This document shows, one piece after another, positions 1 through 8,934 of a DNA stretch of 64,000 nt. The DNA is taken from assembly GCA_964019655.1 (NCBI GenBank), contig CAXHTR010000004.1, forward strand, positions 744,001 through 808,000, given 5' to 3'. The translations under genes and the position numbers were made by a program. How positions within the stretch are numbered: the stretch's first letter is position 1; each line of letters starts with the position of its first letter. Below the pieces are notes generated by a model. That model was given only the letters and a program-made list of their open reading frames with translations, made no database searches and was not told where the DNA came from. Origin of the DNA: Perkinsela sp. pyNocScin1. Lineage: Eukaryota > Euglenozoa > Kinetoplastea > Prokinetoplastida > Perkinselidae.

Positions 1-1522
1 AGACCCGCTAAACAAGTTATGGTACATCTCCAGCTTGATGAGGGTGGCTGTGGACGCAGTGGAAAGTAAGTGGTCAAGTTCGCCAAATTGACCACTTAGT
101 TGCAACTTGACCACTTAGTTTCAAGTTGCCCACTTAGTTATGAACTTGGGCTAAAAATGAGGGTGTGCATTTTCAATGAGAACTTCTTCTTTCGCTAGCC
201 CTCTTGTGTCTCGGATCATTTAATCTGTCAACGCGGTACAATGTTTTTGTTTCCGCCCGCCAGGCGGGCGGATTTGCCTCGCTCCGCTCGATTTTCTTCT
301 TTCTTCCCTTCCGTCCCGGTAGAAGTTGAACGCACCGGGCTACGCCCGGTGCTTGGTTCTTAGCTTTTCCCCTTTCTTTCTTTCCGTCCCCATAGCCCAC
401 GTAACATGCCCGATCGATATGAAAAAAGGTGGAAATAACTTAATTCTCCCTAGTGGGTATCCCAGGTCAGATCGTATAGAAATATTTGAAAATCTAAAAA
501 GGTGAGAGGATTTCAAAAGCTCATTTCATTACGAATCACCATATTCTGTGCAGACGTGAGCAGTTTCACACAAATATAGAAAAAATCTTTATGGTTAAAT
601 CAAGACGATAATTTGGGAAAGTGAATTAGTCACTGTTCATGTGTGGGAATACGATTTGCTCTTCCCTTGGTACTTATAAAACGCTATCGAATCAAATTTA
701 TTCAAGAAAAATTTTCAAGTATTTTTTGATTTGGAGAGGAAATTCGAACTTGACCAGTTAGTTTCAAGTTGACCACTTGGTTTCAAGTTGACCACTTGGT
801 TTCAAGTTGACCACTTAGTTTTAAGTTGACCACTTAGTTATGAACTTGACCACTTACTTTCCACGGCGTGTAGCTGGAAGATGGTCGAGGTTCAGAGTGC
901 CCTCAAATCTGTTCCGAGACAGATTGAGCTGCTGCATGGTCTTTGGCAGGTGTGTGAGCCAGACACTGCCTGAAAATTGGTTGCTGTTCACCCACAAGCT
1001 GACCATACCCTTCGGAAGCTTATGAAAGCAGCAGCTGCCCTCAAAACGATTGGAAGAAATCGAAAATTCGGTAAGCTGTGAAGGAAGACGATGCATAGCA
1101 ACGCCACCAGTGAAGGATTTTCCACGAAGATGGAATACTTTGAGTTTTTTGGGTAGCTTTTCGGCTTCTAGGACGCCCTTAATTTCTTTTGGTGGCTTGT
1201 AAACTTTAAAATACTCAAGGTGCTCGGGGAGGTAAGCGAGACACAGAGACCCAGTGAGACCTTGTGGCGTGTTGATAGATATGATCCTGCCATCTTCGTT
1301 ACAGGTCAAGCCATCCCAGTCACAGCCTGGCAGATATTCACCTCTTCCGTCTTTGAAAACGTCGCGAGACTCATTGGATAGTGCCTGCACGAAAATTTCC
1401 ATGCACGTGTCATCATCGAAGTGTGCTTCTTTTGCTTTCTCGCTGTTTGCGCTATCACTCGCGAAAATGAGGGTGAAGAGCATGCTGATACAATGAAAAA
1501 ATATTCGAAAACAACGTAGCAT
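1..1522 (-). CDS. LRR protein gene split by an 822-bp insertion; 3' end lies off the left edge
   Basis: An ATG at 1522 opens a frame with a hydrophobic N-terminus (a second Met, at 1483, fits the family's usual short leader). A plant-LRR-like cap follows (CDWDGLTC then a Gly-Arg turn) and then LRR units ending at LNLDHLPAT. The frame stops at 854, only a few codons inside the insertion. If bases 51-872 and one GCTG copy are removed, the frame continues through bases 1-46 as ATLIKLEMYHNLFSGS, an exact LRR consensus. The gene was therefore one reading frame before the insertion and continues beyond base 1. It is either broken by a mobile element or the insert is spliced out. No transmembrane segment or anchor is visible in the part present. 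Confidence 0.8.
51..81. repeat. Left terminal inverted repeat
   Basis: A 31-bp repeat that pairs with 842-872. Mismatches are at its positions 2, 3 and 8 only; the last 23 bases match exactly. Confidence 0.85.
253..271. repeat. GC palindrome inside the element
   Basis: CCGCCCGC, a three-base loop, then GCGGGCGG: a perfect 8-bp hairpin in otherwise AT-rich or pyrimidine-rich sequence. Function unknown. Confidence 0.6.
332..352. repeat. Second GC palindrome inside the element
   Basis: GCACCGGGC, loop TAC, then GCCCGGTGC: a perfect 9-bp hairpin with a tight three-base loop. It lies in a pyrimidine-rich stretch about 60 bases after the first hairpin. Confidence 0.6.
752..858. repeat. Subterminal 19-bp tandem repeats, right side
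   Basis: GACC-starting units begin at 752, 771, 790, 809, 828 and 848, a period of 19 with one of 20. The consensus unit is GACCACTTRGTTTCAAGTT. Related units sit near the left end at about 90, 109 and 128. The array runs into the right terminal inverted repeat, whose inner part is one variant unit. Confidence 0.85.
842..872. repeat. Right terminal inverted repeat
   Basis: Reverse complement of 51-81 at 28 of 31 positions. The base after it starts the GCTG direct repeat that also precedes the left end. Confidence 0.85.
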
Positions 1523-1702
1523 GCGGTGCCAGAATTACGTGAGACTTCCGTTGATTTTATTGTTGTCTTTAAACTCACCTACTTCTAACAGATCCTCTGC
1601 CGTTTGGGTAAATCATTCGGTAAGAAGTAAGCATCGCACTGCAATAGAAGAAAGAATCAAAAGGGTACGATTCCCGAAAGATTAAGCGTATCCTCCTATG
1701 CA

Positions 1703-2509
1703 TCAGTAGTCCTCAATCTGCCCTGAGCACTCGTAGCCATCTGTGTCGTAAATTGACCCAAACTTCCCCGTATCAAGGCAAACATTACCTCGGAGAAAGA
1801 CAGTGGCAAAAATAATAACCTTGGATTGGCCAAAGTCGTTGCGCCGAATGTCGAAATATCGAAGACCCCCCGGTATCCTGCTCAAATCGATTTCACCAGA
1901 GAGTGCATTCCGCTCTACAGAAAACTCCTTTAAAAACCGTGGAAGCGCCCGGAAGTTGATAGACCCCGAAAACGCATTAGCACTCGCCCAAAACACTTCC
2001 ATGGACCGTGGCATTTCAGCAGCGTCGATTGGACCTTGAAAAGCATTGTAAGAGATACCGACGTTGCGCATGGAACGTGGGAGTCCAGATTGGCAAAACT
2101 TACCGCGAAAATTGTTACCATCGATTTCTAATGAAATCATGCATCTCGGTAGTGCGGCCGTATCGAGAGTGCCCTGCAGACCAAGACCTCCGAATTGCAA
2201 CGAAGTGACACTTTCTGGAATCCATTGAAAGTCGACTGAGCCCTCTGGTCCGATAGTATAACTCTCGCCCGACGCCCCTACCCAGAAATTTACCGTTTTT
2301 TCAAACTTGATCGTGTCGATATGCCCGTCTGCATCGAAACCCAAGCCACTCCACTTCTCGATGGGCAGAAAAGCGCCTTCACTATCTTTGAGCTCCTCGA
2401 TGTTCTCTATGTCACCAACAAGTAGCTCAAGTCTGGCCTGGTCGGGCAGTGCATTCTTGTCGACTCTGCTGATGCTGGTATTGTCGATGAAAAATAAGGT
2501 TATTAGCAT
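1703..2509 (-). CDS. Secreted-type LRR protein (IGPxGS/QWIP subfamily)
   Basis: The first in-frame ATG is at 2509, giving 268 aa; the frame upstream has only a GTG. A hydrophobic start (MLITLFFI) is followed by a short cap region with ALPDQ, a Trp-containing linker and IGPEGSVDFQWIP. About six LRR units then follow, such as NAFSGSINFRALP. The C-terminus carries the family signature IYDTDG before an acidic end. It is a close paralogue of the next gene upstream (2656-3465): both share the cap, the QWIP motif, the MPRSM repeats and RxNDFGQ. A surface or secreted recognition role is inferred from architecture only; no anchor is seen. Confidence 0.8.
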   Translation of the reverse strand: MLITLFFIDNTSISRVDKNALPDQARLELLVGDIENIEELKDSEGAFLPIEKWSGLGFDADGHIDTIKFEKTVNFWVGASGESYTIGPEGSVDFQWIPESVTSLQFGGLGLQGTLDTAALPRCMISLEIDGNNFRGKFCQSGLPRSMRNVGISYNAFQGPIDAAEMPRSMEVFWASANAFSGSINFRALPRFLKEFSVERNALSGEIDLSRIPGGLRYFDIRRNDFGQSKVIIFATVFLRGNVCLDTGKFGSIYDTDGYECSGQIEDY

Positions 2510-2655
2510 TCTAATGCAACCAAAGAAGATCACATGAATTTAATACTAAAATATTAAATTTGTGAAATGGAAACAAATCCTCTGCGTTGAATTTCGAATG
2601 TCAAAGTCTTCGTTTGGGGAAATGAGCTGAGACAGTCTCGTGCCCATTCGTAGTT

Positions 2656-3465
2656 TCATCTGCTTGTAAAGTAGTCAATGACCTTTGCAGCGCAGTCGTT
2701 GCCATCTGTATCATAGATCGCAGGGAAAATTCTCTTGTCGAGGTAGAGTCTCCCTTGAGTAAAAATGCTAGTATGAACCACGATCTTGTCTTGGCCAAAG
2801 TCATTCTGCCGAATGTCAAACATTGTCATCCAACGTGGGATATCGCTGAGATCGATTTCCCCGGAGAGTAAATTACCCTGCAGAGAAAGCTCAGCTAGGC
2901 CTCTAGGCAACGCCTGCACATCGAGAGATCCTGAAAAATCATTGAATGCAGCCCAGAATGCGTGCATAGAGCGTGGCATGTCCGCGGCATGGACAGGCCC
3001 CTCAAAAGCGTTACCACTTATAATGACCCTGGTCATGGATCGTGGAAGTCCACGCTGACAGAATTCTCCATGAAATTTGTTTGTACTTATGTCGAGTGTC
3101 GTCAAGAACTTTGGAAGTCTGGCAGTGTCAACAGAGCCCTGCAGATCGAGGCCTTTGACATTGAACTTGACAACTGTTGCTGGAATCCACTGGAGATCGA
3201 TAGACCCTCCTGGACCAATGCGGAATTCTTCCTCCAAGTCTCTCAAAAAGAGCCGACTTTGGAAATCTATTTCGGTCATGCAGCCGTCCGCATCGAAGCG
3301 CAGATCAGGCCAGTGTTCCAGGGGTTGAAAAGAACCGTCGCGCTGAAGCCTCTCAATGTTATCAACACCCGCTACGAGAAGTTCCATGAGCGTCTCATCG
3401 GGGAGTGCATCTTTGTCAAAGCGCCCTGTGGCGGTGCTATCGAGGCAAAAAAGCGTGATGGGCAT
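2656..3465 (-). CDS. Secreted-type LRR protein, tandem paralogue
   Basis: 269 aa from an ATG at 3465. The upstream in-frame extension lacks ATG and would run into the neighbouring gene's stop at 3575. A short hydrophobic N-terminus leads to GRFDKDALPDE, the family cap, then IGPGGSIDLQWIP and about six LRRs, including NAFEGPV and GNLLSGEIDL. It ends with IYDTDG and an acidic stretch. It matches the gene at 1703-2509 along its whole length, which implies a recent tandem duplication. No membrane segment follows the leader. Confidence 0.8.
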   Translation of the reverse strand: MPITLFCLDSTATGRFDKDALPDETLMELLVAGVDNIERLQRDGSFQPLEHWPDLRFDADGCMTEIDFQSRLFLRDLEEEFRIGPGGSIDLQWIPATVVKFNVKGLDLQGSVDTARLPKFLTTLDISTNKFHGEFCQRGLPRSMTRVIISGNAFEGPVHAADMPRSMHAFWAAFNDFSGSLDVQALPRGLAELSLQGNLLSGEIDLSDIPRWMTMFDIRQNDFGQDKIVVHTSIFTQGRLYLDKRIFPAIYDTDGNDCAAKVIDYFTSR

Positions 3466-3574
3466 TCCATTTAATAAAATAGAAGAGTAACGAATCTTAG
3501 GACTAATCTTTGAGCGTACAACGTTGCCTGTGCCTCTACGTAAAGTACATTGTAGTCTCTGACACCTTTTACAT

Positions 3575-4366
3575 TTATAGGCCACGGTATCGCTCTTTGC
3601 ATTTGTCCATGTAGGGCGTGTAGTACCGAAGCTCTTTCAGCTGAATTCTGTTCGCTGTCCTTGACTTCATGTTAATCGATCGAACACGCTTGTCTATATC
3701 TCGGCCTTGCGTCTCTATGAGATCTGCCTTTTCCCGTTCACTGAGCAAGTACACATTGCACAAGACGAAGCACTCGGGAAGCGCCTCGTTCGACACGACC
3801 AGTCGCTGGATGTGTCCCATGTTGCTGATGCTGAAGTACCGCATGTTCGGGGGAAGCGATGGCATGAGCACTGTTTTGTACAGTGGTGAGTTGAATCCCA
3901 GTATTGCCTCTTCGAGCTTGGAAGGAAAATCCGCGGTGTTCAGCGTGTGCGTCGCTTTCTGTGGCCAACCGTGCGGTGTATTCCCGTTGAGTACGTTAGT
4001 ATTTCGCATATAGAGGTACTTGAGGTCTCTTGGCAGCATGCGAGGGTGGAAGTCCTTCATTTCACAGTTGAGGTGAATGTACCGAATGGTCTGCGGGAGC
4101 GCCTCCATCGCAATAAAGATAAAAAAATGTGTGAATCGGTAGTAGAGCACTGCATGGGCGACGCCATCTTCACAATCAAGTACTTTCCACGTGCAACAAT
4201 CGGCCTTTGTTGACTTTGGGCCCAAAATAAAGCTCCATAGGCCCTTTTCAATGCTTCTCGGAGATGTCAGGGCAGCCTCAATGAGCGTTTGCTGCATCGA
4301 CTGTGATGTATCAGGACTGTGGTCAGCAGCGAAGGCGAAAAACACAGGAAGGAAGGTCTGGAGCAT
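3575..4366 (-). CDS. Divergent LRR-family protein
   Basis: The frame is open from an ATG at 4492, but the Met at 4366 starts a typical short leader (MLQTFLPVFFAFAADHS), so I prefer it (263 aa). After a cap with a Cys-Cys-Thr-Trp motif and DCEDG come weak LRRs (ALPQTIRYIHL, MLPRDLKYLYM, SLPPNMRYFSI). A charged tail follows with INMKSRTANRIQL. The repeats lack the FSG core of most family members. A decayed copy of its 3' end lies just upstream (4495-4665), so this locus has duplicated before. Confidence 0.65.
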   Translation of the reverse strand: MLQTFLPVFFAFAADHSPDTSQSMQQTLIEAALTSPRSIEKGLWSFILGPKSTKADCCTWKVLDCEDGVAHAVLYYRFTHFFIFIAMEALPQTIRYIHLNCEMKDFHPRMLPRDLKYLYMRNTNVLNGNTPHGWPQKATHTLNTADFPSKLEEAILGFNSPLYKTVLMPSLPPNMRYFSISNMGHIQRLVVSNEALPECFVLCNVYLLSEREKADLIETQGRDIDKRVRSINMKSRTANRIQLKELRYYTPYMDKCKERYRGL

Positions 4367-4494
4367 TGGAATGGTTCGAATGAAATTTGTAATAAAATGA
4401 AGATCTTTCAGTCGAAGCTGATTGAAAAGAAGAAAGCACGCTTTGCTTCCAAGAATGTAAATGAGCATTAAATACTGAAACGCTTGATGCATTT

Positions 4495-4665
4495 TTCGTG
4501 AAGTGGTGGAAAGTACCGATGTTCTCCAGATGGATTCTGTGCACTGATTTCAACTTCATATTGATCGCATGGACACGATTGTCTACATCGCTGCTTTGCA
4601 TCTAAACGAGGACAGTCTCACTCGAGCCGCTAGGCAAGTACACGTGAAGATGAAGCACTCAGGCA
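4495..4665 (-). pseudogene. Relic of the 3' end of a gene like 3575-4366
   Basis: On the minus strand this stretch reads PECF, then after an in-frame stop DVDNRVHAINMKLKSVHRI. This aligns with PECF and DIDKRVRSINMKSRTANRI at the end of the adjacent gene. Only the last 50-60 codons are recognisable and they are broken. It looks like the remnant of a duplicated LRR gene. Confidence 0.65.
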
Positions 4666-4860
4666 CACAAATACCTATTTTTTGACTTCAAGAACCGCTG
4701 AACTCTACATTTTATTGGACGTAGGTGTACTGATAATATATCATTAGGCCGCTATCATTCGCAGATCTATCATCTGCTCTCTATGACTTTTTTAATTTAA
4801 CTCATTATCTCAATCTACATTCAGCATACACACATAAAGCATTTCAGATTGACATTGCAA

Positions 4861-5778
4861 TCAGTCCGTATCATAATCCGAGTAATCGCTACCAAAGTCC
4901 TCATCATCCGAGTCATAGATCATGCTTTGGAGCGGCGCGAAGCCACATGCATGGGGCTGGCCTCTCTCGTCGACGATTTCCTCCACGCCGCACTTTCGGA
5001 GATATAGGTTGTCTGCCCGCCATGAGCCCTTCACCACGGCCTTTGCCTTGAACTTGTTTGAATTTGCGAAAACGTTTTCGAGGCTCGCCGGTGGGTTGAG
5101 AAGTTTGAACTCCCCCGTAAATTTGTTGTTCTCGACGTTGAGGTCGATGAGATTGTTCGGAAGCTTGTCAAGGTTGAGATTGCCGCAAAATCGGTTGAAC
5201 GCGAGGGCTATCTCCTTTATAGAGTCCGGCAGCCGATCGAGCGCGACAGACCCGCTAAAACGATTGCCCTGGATGTTCATAACTTCCATGCGAGGAGGCA
5301 GCTCACGAAAATTACAGCTCCCTGAGAACTTATTCAAGGGGACGGTAAAGATAGTGATGGAGTCAGGGAGGGAAAGCCAATCGATCGTCCCGTGAAAATT
5401 TTGGCATATGAGAACGAGATTTTCGAGGTTTTCTGGCAGCAGTGCTGCTTCGACAGTTCCACCAACGCGATTCGCGAATGGATGTCCATCCTCATTCACC
5501 GCTGTGAAATTTACGACACTTGCTGGAAGGTAAGAGAGCTCCACGTTCCCGTGCAGGGTCTCTGGCAGATCAACTTTTACGATGTCTTTGTTCGCGTTGC
5601 ACTCGACACCTTTCCACTTGCACACTGGAAGGAAGTCCCTTTTGCGGTTTTGAAACTTTTTCTTCGAGTGCTCGCTGAGCCCTTCGACGAGAAGCTCCAT
5701 GCGCTGCTGATCACTGAGCGAATGCATGTCGACTCGGCCAGCGAGAGGATCTGCAGCGATCAAACAGAGCATATTCAT
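4861..5778 (-). CDS. Secreted-type LRR protein with acidic tail
   Basis: 305 aa from an ATG at 5778. The leader is short (MNMLCLIAADPLAGRVD), followed by the SLSDQQRMELLVEG cap helix and WKGVECN. About eight LRRs follow, such as NKFSGSCNFRELP and NRFSGSVALDRLP. After a Cys-containing segment, the signature IVDERG is followed by a strongly acidic Asp/Ser/Tyr tail that includes YDSDDEDFGSDYSDYDTD. The tail resembles that of the gene at 10847-11740. There is no anchor signal; the acidic end could bind cations or a basic partner, which is speculation. Confidence 0.8.
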   Translation of the reverse strand: MNMLCLIAADPLAGRVDMHSLSDQQRMELLVEGLSEHSKKKFQNRKRDFLPVCKWKGVECNANKDIVKVDLPETLHGNVELSYLPASVVNFTAVNEDGHPFANRVGGTVEAALLPENLENLVLICQNFHGTIDWLSLPDSITIFTVPLNKFSGSCNFRELPPRMEVMNIQGNRFSGSVALDRLPDSIKEIALAFNRFCGNLNLDKLPNNLIDLNVENNKFTGEFKLLNPPASLENVFANSNKFKAKAVVKGSWRADNLYLRKCGVEEIVDERGQPHACGFAPLQSMIYDSDDEDFGSDYSDYDTD

Positions 5779-5880
5779 CAGAGTAGTAAGATGCAGAAGT
5801 GTATCAAAATGATTCGTAGATCACCAAACCAAGATGACTTTTAGTACAAGGCACAGAACCTATCTCAGGCCCGATTTGAA

Positions 5881-6609
5881 TCATTTCATGCTCACATCGA
5901 GCTCCGCTTCACAGCTTTCGGCAAACAGCGGCTTCACTGCGCTAACGTGGTTCTTCTTGAGTTTAATTGTAAGATCGCCTGGGACGTCTGCGTAGTAGAC
6001 AGTGTGCTGCGTAATCCGATTCCGCTGGAGGTACAAACTGCGCATCTTGGGGGGTAATCCAATAAAAGAAATAGGCCCAGTGAGGCGGTTCGCCGGGAGG
6101 TTGAGCAGGGCAAGCCCATGTGGTAGCGTCTGTAAATTTAATCGGCCGCTAATTTTGTTTCTTTCAAGAGATACAAATTCAGCTTCCCGTGAGAGCCCTC
6201 GTGTGTTCAGTGTGAATGATTGACTGCACGCAACAATATAGAGGTCGCGTACCGTGCTTGGGGCAAAATGCAGAGTTACATCACCCATTCTTTCGTTTTC
6301 CCATATGTTTATTTTCGTAATAACCCCTTCATTTACACTGATTTCGAAACCAGAGCACCCGACAAACCCCGACTGTATCCAGTCACATCCACACTTCCAT
6401 GGTCGGTTCCTTTTGCCGCGGATCGTCTGCAGAAAGTATGGATCGAGCTTGGCAGTGAACTTGTCCATCAGTGTTTCCTGCATTTCGTGTGACAAGAGCG
6501 GAAACTCAAGCACTTTATCAGGAATATCGGCACTCTCAAAAGCGATGAGAAAGTGACTCAAGTTCATTTTAATGATAGTATTCATAATAGCGAATGCGTC
6601 ATTCATCAT
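5881..6609 (-). CDS. Divergent secreted-type LRR protein
   Basis: The longest frame opens at a TTG; the first ATG is at 6609 (242 aa), with others at 6585 and 6567 that would also give a hydrophobic leader. A long N-terminal region carries CGCDW and a Gly-Cys-Ser motif, then few and weak LRRs: NKISGRLNLQTLP, NRLTGPISFIGLP, RSLYLQRN. The C-terminus lacks the I/V-x-D-E-x-G signature of its neighbours. It sits in phase with the tandem array, about 100 bases from the next start. Confidence 0.65.
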   Translation of the reverse strand: MMNDAFAIMNTIIKMNLSHFLIAFESADIPDKVLEFPLLSHEMQETLMDKFTAKLDPYFLQTIRGKRNRPWKCGCDWIQSGFVGCSGFEISVNEGVITKINIWENERMGDVTLHFAPSTVRDLYIVACSQSFTLNTRGLSREAEFVSLERNKISGRLNLQTLPHGLALLNLPANRLTGPISFIGLPPKMRSLYLQRNRITQHTVYYADVPGDLTIKLKKNHVSAVKPLFAESCEAELDVSMK

Positions 6610-6915
6610 CACTGAATTGAAGCTGAAAGAAGAAACTATATATCGGCAATTTGAGACCAAAGTATAGTCTGAAGTAACACTAAGCTCCGATGGTTACTTA
6701 TCCGCATAAAAAGTCATCAGAGCTGCGAACATATAGCGAATCTCGGCAAAGCTTCATAGCATTTAAGTTTATATCTGGAGAAGAATATTGACTCATCTTC
6801 GCAGATTTACGAATGTGATTCCATAATCATTTCAAGCTACACGGTGGGATTAATGCCTTCCGTTTATATTTCTATGCTTCTGTCCCTTCTCATTCAGTAT
6901 CTTATCTCCGAGCTT

Positions 6916-7716
6916 CTACTCAATCTGCAAAAAGATATTGTCGTCGACAAGCAGTGTAGATATTCTACGAAACCACACGCTGTTCAGTTTTCCATGGAAG
7001 CGATTGCTCGAAAAATCACAGATCTTGAGGTTTCGGATGGCCCTCACAAACACGATAGATCCTGAGAGACGGTTGTGGTTCAAAGAAAGCTCTTTAAGAG
7101 GCTCAGGGAGGTTTTGTAGAGAAATAGGCCCCGAGAGGCCGTTGTCCGCGAGCAATAGTCTCTTGAGTGTTGCAGGAAGACTTTCCAAGTTCACGCTCCC
7201 AGTAAGCTTATTTCCGCTCGCATCAAGTTTGCGCAGGGTAGGCGGGAGACCTTCGAGGGGAAAACTCCCTGAAAAAGAATTATTCGAGATGTCCAGTTTG
7301 GTTAGGCCTCTCGGAAGATCTTTGACTGCAATGGTCCCCTGAAGCTTGTTGCATGTGAGGTAGAGAGCGCTCAGCCCATCAGGAAGTAGAGCGGCATCCA
7401 TCGTTCCCTTGATATCGTTGCGAGATATGTCAAATAATTCAACCATGGGCGGTATCCACTGCAGGTCAATCGATCCACCGAAGATTGTGTCATCGTCGTA
7501 CACGAGTGGGTGGTTATCCCAGCAAATTTCAATAACTCTGTCGTCGGTATTTTTCTTCAGGCCTGGCCAATTCTTCATCGGCAGATACTCACCATCGGCG
7601 CGAAAAGCACTCAAGTTAGCGAAGTCTTGTGCAAGAAGTTCAAGAAGCGTATCGTCAGATAGATTGGCGCGGGAAGCGCGACTCATGTGCTCTGCGGCGA
7701 AGAAGGTGGAAAGCAT
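6916..7716 (-). CDS. Secreted-type LRR protein
   Basis: 266 aa from an ATG at 7716. A very short leader is followed by the LSDDTLLELLAQDF cap helix, a Trp-Pro-Gly linker and GGSIDLQWIP. About seven well-formed LRRs follow, including NSFSGSFPLEGLP, NKLTGSVNLESLP and NRLSGSIVF. The protein ends soon after the last repeat, without the acidic C-terminal module, so it is shorter than its relatives at the C-terminus. Confidence 0.8.
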   Translation of the reverse strand: MLSTFFAAEHMSRASRANLSDDTLLELLAQDFANLSAFRADGEYLPMKNWPGLKKNTDDRVIEICWDNHPLVYDDDTIFGGSIDLQWIPPMVELFDISRNDIKGTMDAALLPDGLSALYLTCNKLQGTIAVKDLPRGLTKLDISNNSFSGSFPLEGLPPTLRKLDASGNKLTGSVNLESLPATLKRLLLADNGLSGPISLQNLPEPLKELSLNHNRLSGSIVFVRAIRNLKICDFSSNRFHGKLNSVWFRRISTLLVDDNIFLQIE

Positions 7717-7824
7717 TTAACAGCGATGAAAAGTCAATCTTCGAAAAGCTGAAAGGAGCGGATTGGATTGGAGATGATCCTATGTCTATCTCTTAATTTC
7801 AAACTGCTTCCATTATGTACTGAA

Positions 7825-8724
7825 TCATTCATCTTGCTCCCATTCATATGCAACGCCGTTCTCGTCAACGACCGCGGTGATATTGCACTCTTCCAAGCAA
7901 ACGATGTCCTTTGCCTTTCTCGTGATCACGGCCGTCCCTGAAAAATTATTTGAGCTTCCTTCGAGCGTGGCAAGTCCGCTTGGAATGTCCAAGCATGTGA
8001 ATTTCGGGCCCAACGCATTATTCTCGAACTCGAGTGACTGCAGGCTCTCTGGCAGCTTTTCTATTGCTATATTGCCCCTAAATTTGTTATCATTGAGATG
8101 CAGTGTCTCAAGTGTTTCTGGCAAAGAAACAAAGGATAGAGACCCAATGAGTACATTATTTGAAAGATTGAGGTCCTCTAGTGTCCTTGGGAGATTTTGA
8201 AGGGAAATTTCGCCAGCAAATGCATTGCTAGAGAGGCACAGTTCCGTTAGGAGCGGTGGAAGGGCCGCTAGGTTGATGCTCCCTGTAAATTTGTTTGCTT
8301 CTAAATTTAGGAATCTGAGCTCGCTGGGTAGCGTACTGAGGCATACTGATCCTGAAAATGATGTCCCTCGTAGCTCAAAATGCACAACGCAATGTGGAAG
8401 AACATTTGTGTTGAGCGATCCCTTCAGTTCGCTATTGTAAATGCATACAGTTTGTATTTTTTGTGGCACAAATTCGAGATCGAGCGACCCACTCACCCTT
8501 CTTCCGTTAAATGTCATCTGCGTGATGTTTCCTGAAGCGTTGCACTTCAGCTGCTTAATGGATGTTATTTCTCGAAAAGAGCCATGTTTATCTTGAAAAA
8601 TTTTGCGTGTTGCAGGGTCGAGGTGCTCGATCATAAGCTCAAACCTTGTTTGATCAGATAGGCTCAAGTGATCGATGCGACCGAGCGCGGCATCTGCAGC
8701 AGTGATGAACAGTGCTTGTAGCAT
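7825..8724 (-). CDS. Secreted-type LRR protein
   Basis: 299 aa from an ATG at 8724. The start MLQALFITAADAALGRID gives a leader plus the Gly-Arg-x-Asp family mark, then SLSDQTRFELMIEHL. About nine LRRs follow, such as NKFTGSINLAALP, NAFAGEISLQNLP and NKFRGNIAIEKLP. The C-terminus carries the VVDENG signature and a short acidic end. No transmembrane helix is visible after the leader. Confidence 0.8.
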   Translation of the reverse strand: MLQALFITAADAALGRIDHLSLSDQTRFELMIEHLDPATRKIFQDKHGSFREITSIKQLKCNASGNITQMTFNGRRVSGSLDLEFVPQKIQTVCIYNSELKGSLNTNVLPHCVVHFELRGTSFSGSVCLSTLPSELRFLNLEANKFTGSINLAALPPLLTELCLSSNAFAGEISLQNLPRTLEDLNLSNNVLIGSLSFVSLPETLETLHLNDNKFRGNIAIEKLPESLQSLEFENNALGPKFTCLDIPSGLATLEGSSNNFSGTAVITRKAKDIVCLEECNITAVVDENGVAYEWEQDE

Positions 8725-8934
8725 TTGTTTGAGTATAATAGAAAAATAGAGAGATTTTCGTCATCTTTTTGATGAATGCTTACGGCTTTCACATTGACAG
8801 ATAGCGAAAGTCATGAAAATATACGATTTGTGGAACGCTATGAAATGCATTCTAACTGGACTGACGGAAGCTACAGGTACTCACAAGGGACCCACGTGAA
8901 AAGGCATTTTTCTGAAATCATGTTACATGCCTAC

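Larger units (their letters stand above)
51..872. mobile_element. 822-bp TIR-bounded element (MITE-like or introner-like) in an LRR gene
   Basis: The ends, 51-81 and 842-872, are inverted repeats matching at 28 of 31 positions, the inner 23 perfectly. Four-base direct repeats GCTG flank them (47-50 and 873-876), as a target-site duplication would. Removing the element plus one GCTG restores the LRR frame. Inside are subterminal 19-bp tandem repeats near both ends, two GC-rich perfect palindromes and an AT-rich core. The only internal ORF of note (173-400, minus, 75 aa, Lys/Arg-rich) resembles no transposase I know, so the element would be non-autonomous. It could also be an intron: in gene sense a GT at 864-863 and an AG at 49-48 would join the LRR frame in phase, adding a few residues. 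Confidence 0.75.

Noticed and set aside
173-400. 75-codon ORF inside the TIR element
   Set aside because: Biased Lys/Arg composition from pyrimidine-rich sequence and a GC palindrome; no transposase motif.
853-860. GTAAGT-like intron donor in the left LRR gene
   Set aside because: Joining this donor to the AG at the far end of the insert puts the LRR frame out of phase; the alternative GT ten bases earlier keeps phase.
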